Below are positions 29,990-39,257 of a stretch of 64,000 nt of DNA, in pieces; the first letter of the stretch is position 1; every line of letters starts with the position of its first letter. The stretch spans positions 558,001 to 622,000 of the forward strand of contig NZ_JAUQTA010000001.1 of the NCBI RefSeq assembly GCF_030580915.1, given 5' to 3'. Source of the stretch: Nocardioides jiangxiensis (GTDB taxonomy: Bacteria; Actinomycetota; Actinomycetes; Propionibacteriales; Nocardioidaceae). A program made the position numbers and the translations under genes. Below the pieces are notes generated by a model, which saw only the letters and a program-made list of their open reading frames with translations, had not been told where the DNA came from and did no database searches.

Positions 29990-30456
29990 GGGCGCTCGTC
30001 GCTCACCGGCGTGAGACCGTGAACACCGGTCACGTCGTGACGTGCCCGCCACGCCCCCAGGACCTGTCCAAGCACCCACGCCACCGTGGCCGCCGCGATG
30101 CTGAGCGCCAGCCACTCCGCCGACAGCGCATCCTGCATCGCATCGTCCTTCTGGTAGCGCACGAACAGGGCGAACAGGACGGCGACCTGGGCGAGATAGA
30201 CGACCATCGCCACCAGCAGGCTCGCCTCGGGCACGAAGCGCACGACGAGCGCCATCGTGAGCACCCCGAAGAGCAGTACGCCGAGCACGGCGAGGCCGCC
30301 GGTCAGGGCGCCGGCCAGCGCACGGTCGTCGGAGAGGACGGCCGCCGCGAGTGCGACGACCGCCACCGCCACGACCGTGAAGGCCGCGGCGATGACCATG
30401 GGCACGAGCGCGTCGCGGACGGCGCTGCGTGCGCCGCTTTCGGAAGTGGGGGTCAC
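29986..30456 (-). CDS. atpI: ATP synthase subunit I-like membrane protein
   Basis: 156 residues with four predicted membrane helices between positions 18 and 140, and an acidic/polar pair in QKDDAMQDALSAEW. It corresponds in position to the protein between rfe/wecA and atpB in mycobacteria (Rv1303) and is thought to help Fo assembly. GTG start at 30456 overlaps the wecA stop. Confidence 0.82.
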   Translation of the reverse strand: MTPTSESGARSAVRDALVPMVIAAAFTVVAVAVVALAAAVLSDDRALAGALTGGLAVLGVLLFGVLTMALVVRFVPEASLLVAMVVYLAQVAVLFALFVRYQKDDAMQDALSAEWLALSIAAATVAWVLGQVLGAWRARHDVTGVHGLTPVSDERP

Positions 30457-31601
30457 GTCTGTGGAACCTCTGACTCGGGGCGGTGCGGGAGGTGCACGCG
30501 CGGGACGGCGAAGGTCAGGAAGACCGTGACCACGAACCAGACCGCCAGCAGGGCGAAGACGATCGGCCCGGAGTAGAGGCTGGCCAGCACCATGCCGTAG
30601 CCGACGAGCGCGGCCCACAGCCAGATGATCATCACGGCACGGCGGTGCGAGTGGCCGATCTCCAGCATCCGGTGGTGCAGGTGCTGCTTGTCCGGGTGGT
30701 AGAACATCTGCCCCCGCCGGGTCCGGCGGATCACCGCGAGCACCAGGTCGGCGAAGGGCACGATCAGGATCGAGAGCGGGAGCAGGATCGGCAGCAGCAC
30801 CGGCAGCAGGCTGGCCTCGGCACCGTCGCCGCCCTGGGTCAGCGCGGTCGCCGGGAACTGGCCGGTCAGGGTGAGCGCGGAGGCGGCCAGCACGAAGCCG
30901 AGCAGCATCGACCCGCTGTCCCCCATGAAGAGCCGCGCCGGGTGGAAGTTGTGCGGCAGGAAGCCCGCACAGGCCCCGGCGAGCGCGGCACACAGGAGCG
31001 CCGCCGTGGAGGCCAGCACCTGACCGTTGAGGTAGGAGAGCTGGTAGCAGAAGAGCAGGAAGGCGCTCGCGCCGATGCCGACGACACCCGAGGCGAGGCC
31101 GTCGAGGCCGTCCACGAAGTTCACGGCATTGACCGTGGCCACCACCGTGACGACGGTCATCAGCGAGGCGAGGTCCGCGGGGAGCGCGAACTGTCCGATC
31201 CCGGGGAGCGGGAAGAACCGGTAGGTGACGCCGAAGAGAATGAGCAGGCCGGCGGCGACGACCTGGCCACCGAGCTTCGTCAGCGCGTCGAGCTCGAGCA
31301 GGTCGTCGAGGACGCCGATCGCGCAGATCAGCGCGCCGGCCGCGAGCACGACGCCTGCGTCGCGGAAGACGTTTCCGGGGTCCTTCGCGCTCAGGAACGG
31401 CAGGTGGCGAGCGACCAGGTAGGCCGCGACGAGGCCGCCGAGCATCGCCACGCCCCCGAAGTACGGGATCGGGATGACGTGCATGTCGCGGTCACGGACC
31501 TGTGCCACTGCACCGGTGCGCAGGGCGATCTCGCGGGCGATGACGGTCAGCAGGTAGGTCACCGAGCCGGCGACCAGGAAGACGACGAGGTACTCGCGCA
31601 T
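30453..31601 (-). CDS. wecA: UDP-GlcNAc:undecaprenyl-phosphate GlcNAc-1-phosphate transferase (WecA/Rfe-like)
   Basis: 382-residue polyprenyl-phosphate sugar-phosphotransferase with about eleven helices. Family catalytic motifs are clear: IGVLDDLLELD, VNFVDGLDGLASG, FLPHNFHPARLFMGDSGSM and DKQHLHHRML. It makes the linkage-unit lipid for cell-wall glycopolymers. The gene sits between sua5 and atp genes, as in mycobacteria (Rv1302). It touches sua5 by one base. Confidence 0.92.
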   Translation of the reverse strand: MREYLVVFLVAGSVTYLLTVIAREIALRTGAVAQVRDRDMHVIPIPYFGGVAMLGGLVAAYLVARHLPFLSAKDPGNVFRDAGVVLAAGALICAIGVLDDLLELDALTKLGGQVVAAGLLILFGVTYRFFPLPGIGQFALPADLASLMTVVTVVATVNAVNFVDGLDGLASGVVGIGASAFLLFCYQLSYLNGQVLASTAALLCAALAGACAGFLPHNFHPARLFMGDSGSMLLGFVLAASALTLTGQFPATALTQGGDGAEASLLPVLLPILLPLSILIVPFADLVLAVIRRTRRGQMFYHPDKQHLHHRMLEIGHSHRRAVMIIWLWAALVGYGMVLASLYSGPIVFALLAVWFVVTVFLTFAVPRVHLPHRPESEVPQT

Positions 31602-32284
31602 CAGTCCTCGTCGAGGCCGTCGTCGGACGGGATCGTCACGCCGAGCGGGGCGATCACGGCGTTGAGCTGCTCCAGGCCGAGGGCACCCAGGCGCAGCAGG
31701 CGCGGCGCGTCGGGGTCGGTGGCGGCGATGATCGTGCTCGGCTCCGATCCCGCGGACGGACCACCGTCGAGGAGGACCGTGATCTCGCTGCCCAACATCT
31801 CCTCGGCGGCGTCGGCATCGGTCGCCGCCGGGTGGCCGGTGAGGTTGGCCGAGCTGACCGCGAGCGGGCCGGTGCGCTCGAGGAGCGCGATGGCGACCTC
31901 GTCGTCGGGCATCCGCACCGCGACCGTGCCACGGGTGTCACCCAGGTCCCACTGCAGCGACTGCTGCTGGCGGAGCACGATCGTCAGCGCGCCGGGCCAG
32001 AACTCCGCCGTCAGCGCACGAACCCAGGCCGGGATCTCGATGGCCAGGGCGTCGATCGTCGAGGCGGCTCCGATCAGCACCGGCGGCGGCATCTCCCGGC
32101 CGCGCCCCTTGGCAGCGAGCAGCCGACGTACCGCGGCGGGGTCGAAGGCGTCGGCACCGATGCCGTAGACGGTGTCGGTGGGCAGGACGACGAGCTCGCC
32201 CCGGCGTACGGCGAGGGTGGCGGCCTCGAGGGCCTCATCGCGTTCGGCGGGGTCGGTGACCAGGAAGCGCTTCACGGAGGTCAT
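31601..32284 (-). CDS. sua5: Threonylcarbamoyl-AMP synthase (Sua5/YrdC)
   Basis: 227-residue enzyme that makes threonylcarbamoyl-AMP from Thr, HCO3- and ATP for tRNA t6A37. YrdC motifs are LPTDTVYGIGADAF, the FWPGALTIVL block and SSANLTGHPA. It lacks the C-terminal Sua5 domain, so it is the short YrdC type. It overlaps prmC by four bases and wecA by one. Confidence 0.92.
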   Translation of the reverse strand: MTSVKRFLVTDPAERDEALEAATLAVRRGELVVLPTDTVYGIGADAFDPAAVRRLLAAKGRGREMPPPVLIGAASTIDALAIEIPAWVRALTAEFWPGALTIVLRQQQSLQWDLGDTRGTVAVRMPDDEVAIALLERTGPLAVSSANLTGHPAATDADAAEEMLGSEITVLLDGGPSAGSEPSTIIAATDPDAPRLLRLGALGLEQLNAVIAPLGVTIPSDDGLDED

Positions 32285-33138
32285 CGTGCCAGTCGAGCCG
32301 TCAGGTAGCGCGCACGACCGGCCAGATCCTGGTGATCGCGCACCTCGCGCCAGCGTCCGGTGGCCGCGAAGACCGCCGGAGCCGACTTCCCCTGCACGTC
32401 CGCGTGCTCGGCGCCCACGACGCCACCGGGCCTGAGCAGGAGGGCAGCGTGGCCCTCGAGGAGGCGCATCGCGTCCAGGCCGTCGTCGCCGGAGAAGAGG
32501 GCGAGGTGCGGGTCGTGGTCGCGCGCCTCGACGGCGACGGACTCCCAGGCCTCGAGCGGGATGTAGGGAGGGTTGCAGACCACCACGTCGACCGTGCCCA
32601 CGAGCTCGGCGAACGCCGTGAAGGCGTCGCCCTGGCGCAGGTCGACACCCGTGCCGGCGAGGTTGCGACTGGCCCACACGAGCGCCGGCTCGTCGAGCTC
32701 GACGGCGTGGACGTCGGCGTCGGGGAGCTCGTCCTTGATCGCCTTCGCGATCGCGCCGGAGCCGGTGCAGAGATCGACGACGACCGGTCGCTCCCCCGCC
32801 GCGCGCGCCGCGTCGATCGCCCAGCCGGCCAGCAGCTCGGTCTCGGGGCGCGGCGTGAAGACCCCCGGTCCGACCTGCAGCGTGACGTGGCGGAAGTACG
32901 CCGTGCCGGTCAGGTGCTGCAGTGGCTCGCGGCTCTGGCGACGGCCGAGCAGGTCCTGGTACGCGTCCCACTCCCCTGCCGAGATCTCGCGACCGCGGAG
33001 GTCGAGCAGCTGGAGCTCACCGGGGTCGACCTGGAGCACGTGGGCAAGGAGCAGCCGGGCATCGGACTCGGGCGACTCGACGCCCGAGGCGGCGAGCCGA
33101 CGTGCCGCCTCGGCGACCGTGGCGCGGATCAGGCTCAC
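32281..33138 (-). CDS. prmC: Release-factor glutamine methyltransferase
   Basis: 285-residue methyltransferase that N5-methylates the GGQ glutamine of RF1/RF2. The SAM motif is [12 protein letters not shown] and the substrate motif NPPYIP is near residue 187. The small N-terminal helical domain is intact. Its substrate prfA lies directly upstream with a four-base overlap. Confidence 0.95.
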   Translation of the reverse strand: MSLIRATVAEAARRLAASGVESPESDARLLLAHVLQVDPGELQLLDLRGREISAGEWDAYQDLLGRRQSREPLQHLTGTAYFRHVTLQVGPGVFTPRPETELLAGWAIDAARAAGERPVVVDLCTGSGAIAKAIKDELPDADVHAVELDEPALVWASRNLAGTGVDLRQGDAFTAFAELVGTVDVVVCNPPYIPLEAWESVAVEARDHDPHLALFSGDDGLDAMRLLEGHAALLLRPGGVVGAEHADVQGKSAPAVFAATGRWREVRDHQDLAGRARYLTARLAR

Positions 33139-34211
33139 CCGAGCTCCTCGAGCCGGCTCTGCAGGTCCGCCTGGACGCAGCTGTCGAGGACGGGACCGAG
33201 CTCACCGTCGAGGACGGTGTCGAGGTTGTAGGCCTTGTACCCGGTGCGGTGGTCGGAGATCCGGTTCTCCGGGAAGTTGTAGGTGCGGATCCGCTCGGAG
33301 CGGTCCACGGTGCGGATCTGGCTCTTGCGGGCAGCGCTCGCCTCGCTCGCGGCTGCCTCCTCGGCGGCAGCCAGCAGCCGCGCACGCAGGATGCGCATCG
33401 CCTGGTCCTTGTTCTGCAGCTGCGACTTCTCGTTCTGGCAGCTGACCACGATGCCGGTCGGCAGGTGCGTGATCCGCACGGCCGAGTCGGTGGTGTTGAC
33501 GCTCTGGCCACCCGGGCCCGAGCTGCGGAAGACGTCGATGCGCAGGTCGTTGTCGTTGATCTCGACGTCGACCTGCTCCGCCTCCGGCATCACCAGTACG
33601 CCGGCGGCGCTGGTGTGGATCCGGCCCGCCGACTCGGTGGCCGGGACGCGCTGCACGCGGTGGACGCCCCCCTCGAACTTGAGCAGCGCGTAGGGCGCCT
33701 CACCCGGCTCCGGGGTGCCCTTGGCCTTCACCGCGGCCGTGACCGACTTGTAGCCGCCGAGGTCGGACTCGTTGGCGTCGAGGATCTGGACGCTCCACCC
33801 ACGCCGCTCGGCGTAGCGGGTGTACATCCGGAGCAGGTCGCCGGCGAAGAGCGCGGACTCCTCGCCACCCTCACCCGACTTCACCTCCAGGATGGCGTCC
33901 TTGCCGTCGGAGGGATCGCGCGGCACCAGCAGGTGGCGCAGCTTCTCGGCCTTCTCCTCGCGGGCCGCTGCGGCGGTCTCGGCCTCGGCGGCGAACTCCG
34001 GGTCCTCGGCCGCGAGCTCGCGAGCCGCGTCGATGTCCTCGCCGAGCTGCTGCCACTCCCGCCACGTGCGCACGATCGCCGAGAGCTCGGCGTACCTCTG
34101 GTTGAGGCGCTTGGCCAGGCCCTGGTCGGCGTGGGTCGCGGGGTCGGCGAGCTGCTGCTCGAGCTCGGCGTGCTCGGCGGCGAGTCCCTCTACGGCGTCA
34201 AACATCTCCAC
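33135..34211 (-). CDS. prfA: Peptide chain release factor 1
   Basis: 358-residue class-I release factor for UAA/UAG. The peptidyl-hydrolysis GGQ lies in [15 protein letters not shown] and the anticodon tripeptide PxT is PAT in [13 protein letters not shown]. Length normal. First gene of the tightly packed prfA-to-atpC run. Confidence 0.97.
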   Translation of the reverse strand: MEMFDAVEGLAAEHAELEQQLADPATHADQGLAKRLNQRYAELSAIVRTWREWQQLGEDIDAARELAAEDPEFAAEAETAAAAREEKAEKLRHLLVPRDPSDGKDAILEVKSGEGGEESALFAGDLLRMYTRYAERRGWSVQILDANESDLGGYKSVTAAVKAKGTPEPGEAPYALLKFEGGVHRVQRVPATESAGRIHTSAAGVLVMPEAEQVDVEINDNDLRIDVFRSSGPGGQSVNTTDSAVRITHLPTGIVVSCQNEKSQLQNKDQAMRILRARLLAAAEEAAASEASAARKSQIRTVDRSERIRTYNFPENRISDHRTGYKAYNLDTVLDGELGPVLDSCVQADLQSRLEELG

Positions 34212-34246
34212 GTTCCTTGCAGTCCCGGCGTCAGGTGAAATGACGA

Positions 34247-34282
34247 GCGCCGGCCACCCGCGACATGCGCGGGGGCCGGCGC
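34247..34282 (-). terminator. Hairpin after rpmE
   Basis: 15-bp stem with one bulged A, outer part GCGCCGGCC / GGCCGGCGC and inner part CCCGCG / CGCGGG around an ACATG loop. It begins 10 bases after the rpmE stop codon. Confidence 0.7.
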
Positions 34283-34292
34283 CCGGAAGCTG

Positions 34293-34499
34293 CTACTTCT
34301 TGCCGTAGCGAGCCTCGAACTTCGCGACGCGACCGCCGGTGTCGAGGATCTTCTGCTTGCCCGTGTAGAACGGGTGGCACTGCGAGCAGACGTCGGAGTG
34401 GATCTTGCCGGAGGTCAGCGTGCTGCGGGTCTGGAACGACGCGCCGCAGGTGCAGGTGACCTCGGTCGGGACGTACTCGGGGTGAATGTCCTTCTTCAC
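34293..34499 (-). CDS. rpmE: Ribosomal protein L31 (zinc-containing form)
   Basis: 68 residues; starts VKKDIHPEY and ends with the typical KFEARYGKK tail. Cys16, Cys18, Cys38 and Cys41 form the zinc site (CTC and CSQC), so this is the C+ form used when zinc is sufficient. The GTG at 34499 has GGAGAA upstream. In many actinobacteria rpmE is next to rho; here the gluconate genes are inserted between. Confidence 0.96.
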   Translation of the reverse strand: MKKDIHPEYVPTEVTCTCGASFQTRSTLTSGKIHSDVCSQCHPFYTGKQKILDTGGRVAKFEARYGKK

Positions 34500-34609
34500 A
34501 ACTTCTCCTGGGATTCGAGGGCTCCGGGTCGCCCGTCCGGATGGACGTGCGTGAACCGGGACCAGCGGGCAATTCTGCCACCTGGGCCAAGCGGTCGCCA
34601 AAACGGGCG

Positions 34610-35998
34610 TCAGACCACCACGCCGAGCAGCAGGACCATGGCCAGGCCGGTGACCGAGAGCACCGTCTCCATGGCCGACCACGAGCGCAGCGTCTGGCCG
34701 ACGGAGAGCCCGAAGTACTCCTTGACGAGCCAGAACCCGGCGTCGTTGACGTGGGAGAAGAAGACCGATCCGGCGCCGATGGCGAGGACCACCAGCGAGG
34801 TCTCCCCCGACGACAGGCCGTCGACCAGGCCGACCATGAGCGAGCTGGCGGTGATGGTCGCGACGGTCGCCGATCCGGTGGCGAGACGGATGAGCACGGC
34901 GAGCACCCAGGCCAGCAGCAGCACCGAGACGTTGGCCCCGGTGGCCCAGTCGGCCAGCATCGTGCCGATGCCGGTGTCGACGAGGACCTGCTTGAAGCCG
35001 CCTCCCGCGGAGACGATGAGCAGGATGCCCGCGATCGCGGGCAGTGCGCCCTCGACGATCTTGCCGACCTCTGCGCGACCCAGGCCCGCGCCGCGGCCGA
35101 AGGTGAACATCGCGACCACCACGGCGATCAGCAGGGCGACGAGCGGCGTACCGAGGATGTCGAGGGTCCGGCGGGTCACGTCCGTGGCGTCGTCGACCGC
35201 GATGTCGGCGATCGCCTTGGCCATCATCAGCACGACCGGGAGGAGGACGGTCGCCAGCGTGACGCCGAACGCCGGCCGGCGCGCGTCGGCCGCGGCCTCG
35301 TCGGCGTCGAAGCGGGTCGGCGCCGGAACGACGACCCAGCGGCCGGCGAGACGACCGAACAGCGGGCCGGCGACCACGACGGTCGGGACCGCGACGAGCA
35401 CACCGAGCATCAGGGTGGTGCCGAGGTCGGCGCCGAGCGCGTCGATCGCGACGAGCGGGCCCGGGTGCGGCGGCACGAGGCCGTGCATCGCGGAGAGGCC
35501 GGCGAGCGCCGGGATGCCCACGGTCACGAGCGAGAGCTGCGAGCGCCGCGCCACCAGGTAGATCACCGGCATGAGCAGCACGAGGCCGATCTCGAAGAAC
35601 ATCGGCAGGCCGATGATCGCGCCGACGAGCGCCATCGCCCACGGAAGGGCACGCGGAGAGGCGTGACCGACGATCGTGTCGACGATCTGGTCGGCACCGC
35701 CGGAGTCGGCCAGCAGCTTGGCGAACATCGCGCCGAGCGCGATGAGGATGCCGACGCCCGCTGCGGTGGAGCCGAAGCCGGTGGTGAAGCTCGCGAGGAC
35801 CCCCTCCACCGGGACGCCGGAGACGACGCCGACGGTCAGGCCACCGCCGATCAGGGCCAGGAACGGGTGGACCTTCAGGCCCATGATCAGCACGACGATC
35901 AGGGCGATCGCGGCGAGCGCGGCAGTGACGAGCTGCCAGCCCGGCGCGACCGGCTCGATCAGGTCGGTGCCTGCCAGGGGCAGGACGAGCGCGGTCAT
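34610..35998 (-). CDS. gntP: Gluconate:H+ symporter (GntP family)
   Basis: 462-residue permease with about twelve or more helices. GntP features visible: [35 protein letters not shown], and the [18 protein letters not shown] block near the C-terminus. Uptake of gluconate is supported by the coupled kinase upstream (four-base overlap) and the GntR-type regulator. Confidence 0.93.
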   Translation of the reverse strand: MTALVLPLAGTDLIEPVAPGWQLVTAALAAIALIVVLIMGLKVHPFLALIGGGLTVGVVSGVPVEGVLASFTTGFGSTAAGVGILIALGAMFAKLLADSGGADQIVDTIVGHASPRALPWAMALVGAIIGLPMFFEIGLVLLMPVIYLVARRSQLSLVTVGIPALAGLSAMHGLVPPHPGPLVAIDALGADLGTTLMLGVLVAVPTVVVAGPLFGRLAGRWVVVPAPTRFDADEAAADARRPAFGVTLATVLLPVVLMMAKAIADIAVDDATDVTRRTLDILGTPLVALLIAVVVAMFTFGRGAGLGRAEVGKIVEGALPAIAGILLIVSAGGGFKQVLVDTGIGTMLADWATGANVSVLLLAWVLAVLIRLATGSATVATITASSLMVGLVDGLSSGETSLVVLAIGAGSVFFSHVNDAGFWLVKEYFGLSVGQTLRSWSAMETVLSVTGLAMVLLLGVVV

Positions 35999-36540
35999 CG
36001 GTTCTCCTTCTGTGAGGGCGACGCGTCGAGGACGCGGTGGGCGTCGACGTACTGCTGGACGAGGACGTCGACCGGCTGGGCGACGTCGAGGACGAGGCCG
36101 TGCTCGTCCGGAGCGAGGGCCTCGAGGGTCGCGAACTGCGACGTGAGCAGGGAGGACGGCATGAAGTGGCCGGGACGGCCGGCCTGCCGGGCCGCGATGA
36201 CCTCGCGGGTGCCGTGCAGGTGGACGAACTCGACACGGTGGGCGTGGTGGCGCAGCTGGTCGCGGTAACGACGCTTGAGGGCGGAGCACGTCATCACGCC
36301 GCCGTCGAGCTCGTGCTCGTGCAGCCAGGCGCCGATCTTCTCCAGCCAGGGCCACCGGTCGCGGTCGTCGAGGGCGTGCCCCGACGCCATCTTCACGATG
36401 TTGGCCGCCGGGTGGAAGTCGTCGGCGTCGGCGAACGGCACCCGCAGTCGCTGGCTCAACGCCGCGCCGACCGTCGTCTTCCCGGACCCGGACACGCCCA
36501 TGACCACGACGAGCGGCCGGGCGGGCTGCTGGGCTGTCAT
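35995..36540 (-). CDS. gntK: Gluconokinase
   Basis: 181-residue thermoresistant-type gluconokinase, giving 6-phosphogluconate. The P-loop GVSGSGKTT is near residue 15, the substrate loop [17 protein letters not shown] follows, then DRWPWL and [10 protein letters not shown]. Length typical. It overlaps gntP and is divergent from the GntR regulator, with an operator palindrome between. Confidence 0.95.
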   Translation of the reverse strand: MTAQQPARPLVVVMGVSGSGKTTVGAALSQRLRVPFADADDFHPAANIVKMASGHALDDRDRWPWLEKIGAWLHEHELDGGVMTCSALKRRYRDQLRHHAHRVEFVHLHGTREVIAARQAGRPGHFMPSSLLTSQFATLEALAPDEHGLVLDVAQPVDVLVQQYVDAHRVLDASPSQKENR

Positions 36541-36580
36541 CACTGTTCCTCTCGATGTGGCGGTCTTCACATCAGAACCG

Positions 36581-36595
36581 AAAGGTATGACCTTT
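36581..36595. promoter_or_regulatory. Palindromic operator AAAGGT-N3-ACCTTT
   Basis: Perfect palindrome AAAGGTATGACCTTT between gntK and the GntR gene, in a stretch notably A/T-rich for this genome. Its size and arms are usual for FadR-subfamily GntR regulators. A second inverted pair, AAGAGC (36599-36604) and GCTCTT (36621-36626), lies nearer the regulator start. Probably represses both directions until gluconate or 6-phosphogluconate binds (inference). Confidence 0.6.
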
Positions 36596-36659
36596 GGCAA
36601 GAGCGAAATGAAATAAATCTGCTCTTTCATGGAAACGGTGTGCATGCCACGCTGTCCCC

Positions 36660-37367
36660 ATGACCCGCTCCCCCGGTGCCCCTGCGCTGCACGGCTCAGT
36701 CCTCGACGCGCTCGGTGCTGCGATCGCGGCAGGCCGCCTGGCACCGGGCAGCGTGCTCACCCTGGAGTCGATCGGGCAGGAGTACGCCGTCTCCCGCAGC
36801 GTGGCCCGCGAAGCGGTCCGCGTGCTCGAGTCGATGGGGCTGATCGCCTCACGACGACGCGTCGGCCTGACCGTCCGCGAGCGGGGAGACTGGAACGTCT
36901 TCGACCCGCAGGTGATCCGCTGGCGCCTCGCGGGAGACGACCGGATCGCGCAGCTGCTCTCGCTCTCGGAGCTGCGCCTCGGCGTCGAGCCGGTGGCGGC
37001 CCGCCTCGCCGCGACCAGGGCGACCCCGGAGCAGAGCCGGGCACTCGCCGACGCGGTGCGCGACATGGAGATCCACGGCACGAGCGGCGCGCTGGAGGAG
37101 TTCCTCGAGAGCGACCAGCGCTTCCACCGGACCCTGCTCGAGGCCAGCGGCAACGAGATGCTCGCCTCGCTCGGCGAGATGGTCGCGGGCGTGCTCGAGG
37201 GGCGCACGCACCACGACCTGATGCCTCACCACCCGAAGCCGGAGGCGATCGCGCTCCACGACGCGGTGGCCCGCGCCGTCCGGACCGGTGACCCGGACGG
37301 CGCGGAGCGCGCGATGCGCGCGATCATCGACGAGTCCGCGCAGGCCATGGCCGACCTGCCCGAGTGA
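36660..37367 (+). CDS. GntR-family (FadR subgroup) regulator of the gluconate genes
   Basis: 235-residue repressor-type regulator. Winged helix at residues 10-75 (LESIGQEYAVSRSVAREAVRVLESMGLI), then an all-helical FCD effector domain with ligand/metal residues in ESDQRFHRTLLEASGN and EAIALHDAV. Divergent from gntKP. It converges on rho with 33 bp between. Confidence 0.93.
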   Translation: MTRSPGAPALHGSVLDALGAAIAAGRLAPGSVLTLESIGQEYAVSRSVAREAVRVLESMGLIASRRRVGLTVRERGDWNVFDPQVIRWRLAGDDRIAQLLSLSELRLGVEPVAARLAATRATPEQSRALADAVRDMEIHGTSGALEEFLESDQRFHRTLLEASGNEMLASLGEMVAGVLEGRTHHDLMPHHPKPEAIALHDAVARAVRTGDPDGAERAMRAIIDESAQAMADLPE

Positions 37368-37400
37368 GGCAGGTGCGGCCGCGGCCCCACGGCGTACCCG

Positions 37401-39041
37401 TCAGAGGGGCTGCAGCAGCTCGCGGTGCCGCGTGCCCGAGGCCGCGACGTCGACGGCGGGGAACGCCTCCCCCTCGCCGGCCTGGCGCAGGCGCAGCTCC
37501 ATGTTCGCGGTGCCCGCGAACTCCTCGAGGATGACCTCGTCGGTCTTGGAGCCCGACTCGACCAGCGCGGTGGCGAGGATGGTCAGCGAGCCGCCGTTCT
37601 CGATGTTGCGCGCCGCACCGAAGAACTTCTTGGGCGGGTAGAGTGCAGCAGCGTCGACACCGCCCGACAGCAGGCGGCCCGACGGCGGGATGGCCAGGTT
37701 GTAGGCACGGCCCAGCCGCGTGATGCCGTCGAGCAGGACGACCACGTCGTGGCCGAGCTCGACCAGGCGCTTGGCCCGCTCGATCGCCAGCTCCGCGACG
37801 ATCGTGTGGTCGCTCGCCGGGCGGTCGAACGTGCTCGCGATGACCTCGCCCTTGACGCTGCGCTGGAAGTCGGTGACCTCCTCCGGGCGCTCGTCGATGA
37901 GCACGACCATCAGGTGGCACTCCGGGTTGTTGGTCGTGAGTGCCGACGACATCGTCTGCAGGACCGTGGTCTTGCCGGCCTTCGGCGGGCTCACGATGAG
38001 GCCGCGCTGGCCCTTGCCGACCGGGGCGGCCGTGTCGATCGCCTTGCCGAGCGGGCTACCGCCGTCGGTCGCGACCTGCAGGCGCTCGGTCGGGTGGAGC
38101 GGCGTCAGCTTCTCGAAGACGACGCGGTCCTTGGCGGTCTCCGGGTCCACGCCGTTGACCGAGTCGATCCGGACCATCGGGTTGAACTTCTCCTTGCGCT
38201 CGCCCTCGCGGGGCTGGCGCACCTGGCCGACGATCGCGTCACCTCGACGCAGGCCGAGCTTGCGGACCAGGCTCAGGCTCACGTAGACGTCGTCGGGGCC
38301 GGGCAGGTAGCCGCTGGTACGGACGAAGGCGTAGTTGTCGAGCACGTCGAGGATGCCCGCCGCCGGCACGAGGACGTCGTCCTCGAGGATCGTCGTGTCC
38401 GGCTCGTTGCGGCCGCGCGCGCTGCGGTCACGGTCGCGGCCGCGTCGGCGACGGTTGCCGGTGCCGTCGCCGTCCTCGCCCTGCTGGTTCTGGTTGCCCT
38501 GCTGCCCCTGCTGCCCCTGCTGGTTGCCCTGGTTGCCCTGGCCCTGCTGCGGGCTCTGCTGGCGCGCCTGCTGGTTGCCCTGCTGGCGCTGGTTGCCCTG
38601 CTGGTTCTGCTGTCGGCCGCCCTGCTCGGGCTGGTCGGTGGTCTTCTCCTCCGCGGCCTCGCCGTCGTGGGCAGCACTCTCGGCCTGCTCCTCGGCGTTG
38701 CGGTTGCGGTTCCGGTTGCGGCGGTTGCGGCTCGGCGCCTGCTCCGCCTGCTCGCCCTCGGAACCCGCCCGGTCGGCCGGCTGGTCGCCCTGCGGGGCCT
38801 GCTCATCCTGCGCGGCGGGTGCTTCGGCCCGGGGAGCACGCTGCCGGGCGGGCGCGGAGGTCTCACCCTTCGGCGTACCGGCGCCCTGGATGGCGGCGAC
38901 GAGGTCAGCCTTCTTCATCGAGTTGGCGCCGGGAATGGCGAGGGCGTTGGCCATCGCCTTGAGGTCGGCGATCAGCATGCCGTTCAGGCCGGCAGGCTTC
39001 TTGGTCTTCCTGGCCGGCGTGGCTTCGGGTGCTTCGGTCAC
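37401..39041 (-). CDS. rho: Transcription termination factor Rho with Q/N/G-rich insert
   Basis: 546-residue hexameric RNA helicase. Residues 18-52 are the Rho N-terminal helical domain (LNGMLIADLKAMANALAIPG). Residues 60-215 are a low-complexity insert: acidic/Ala-rich, then RNRRNRNRNRN, a Gln/Asn/Gly-rich tract at 138-189, and an Arg-rich RRRRGRDRDRSARGRN. The S1-like RNA-binding domain follows (FVRTSGYLPG). The ATPase core has the P-loop SPPKAGKTTVL, VVLIDERPEEV and the Q-loop/R-loop block. Actinobacterial Rho inserts are common, but usually charged rather than Q/N-rich. GTG start at 39041. The 216 bp upstream are non-coding and may hold its promoter and leader. Confidence 0.95.
   Translation of the reverse strand: MTEAPEATPARKTKKPAGLNGMLIADLKAMANALAIPGANSMKKADLVAAIQGAGTPKGETSAPARQRAPRAEAPAAQDEQAPQGDQPADRAGSEGEQAEQAPSRNRRNRNRNRNAEEQAESAAHDGEAAEEKTTDQPEQGGRQQNQQGNQRQQGNQQARQQSPQQGQGNQGNQQGQQGQQGNQNQQGEDGDGTGNRRRRGRDRDRSARGRNEPDTTILEDDVLVPAAGILDVLDNYAFVRTSGYLPGPDDVYVSLSLVRKLGLRRGDAIVGQVRQPREGERKEKFNPMVRIDSVNGVDPETAKDRVVFEKLTPLHPTERLQVATDGGSPLGKAIDTAAPVGKGQRGLIVSPPKAGKTTVLQTMSSALTTNNPECHLMVVLIDERPEEVTDFQRSVKGEVIASTFDRPASDHTIVAELAIERAKRLVELGHDVVVLLDGITRLGRAYNLAIPPSGRLLSGGVDAAALYPPKKFFGAARNIENGGSLTILATALVESGSKTDEVILEEFAGTANMELRLRQAGEGEAFPAVDVAASGTRHRELLQPL
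38475..38630 (-). repeat. Q/N/G-rich (prion-like) tract inside rho
   Basis: Codes for residues 138-189 of Rho, over half Gln or Asn, with runs such as QQNQQGNQRQQGNQQ. The DNA shows repeated CTGCTGGTTGCC-type units on the plus strand, consistent with expansion by slippage. Confidence 0.75.
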
Positions 39042-39257
39042 GTGAGGTCCTTCCCACACGTCGGGCGCCGCGCACAGAGGCGGCGTCGTGAGGTGAATCC
39101 GTCGCACACCGGCGCCGGTCGGCGCCGTCGCACGGCGGAGATGATGTCCTCGACCTCAGCGGCCGGCGGACGGGGCGTCCCGCAGATCGGGGACGCGCTG
39201 CCACAGTAACACCGCCGGATTCCCGCGGACCGGAGGACCGCCAGACGAGCGGCTGCG

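Noticed and set aside
34293..34499. Zinc-free (C-) L31 paralogue
   Set aside because: All four cysteines are present, so it is the zinc form.
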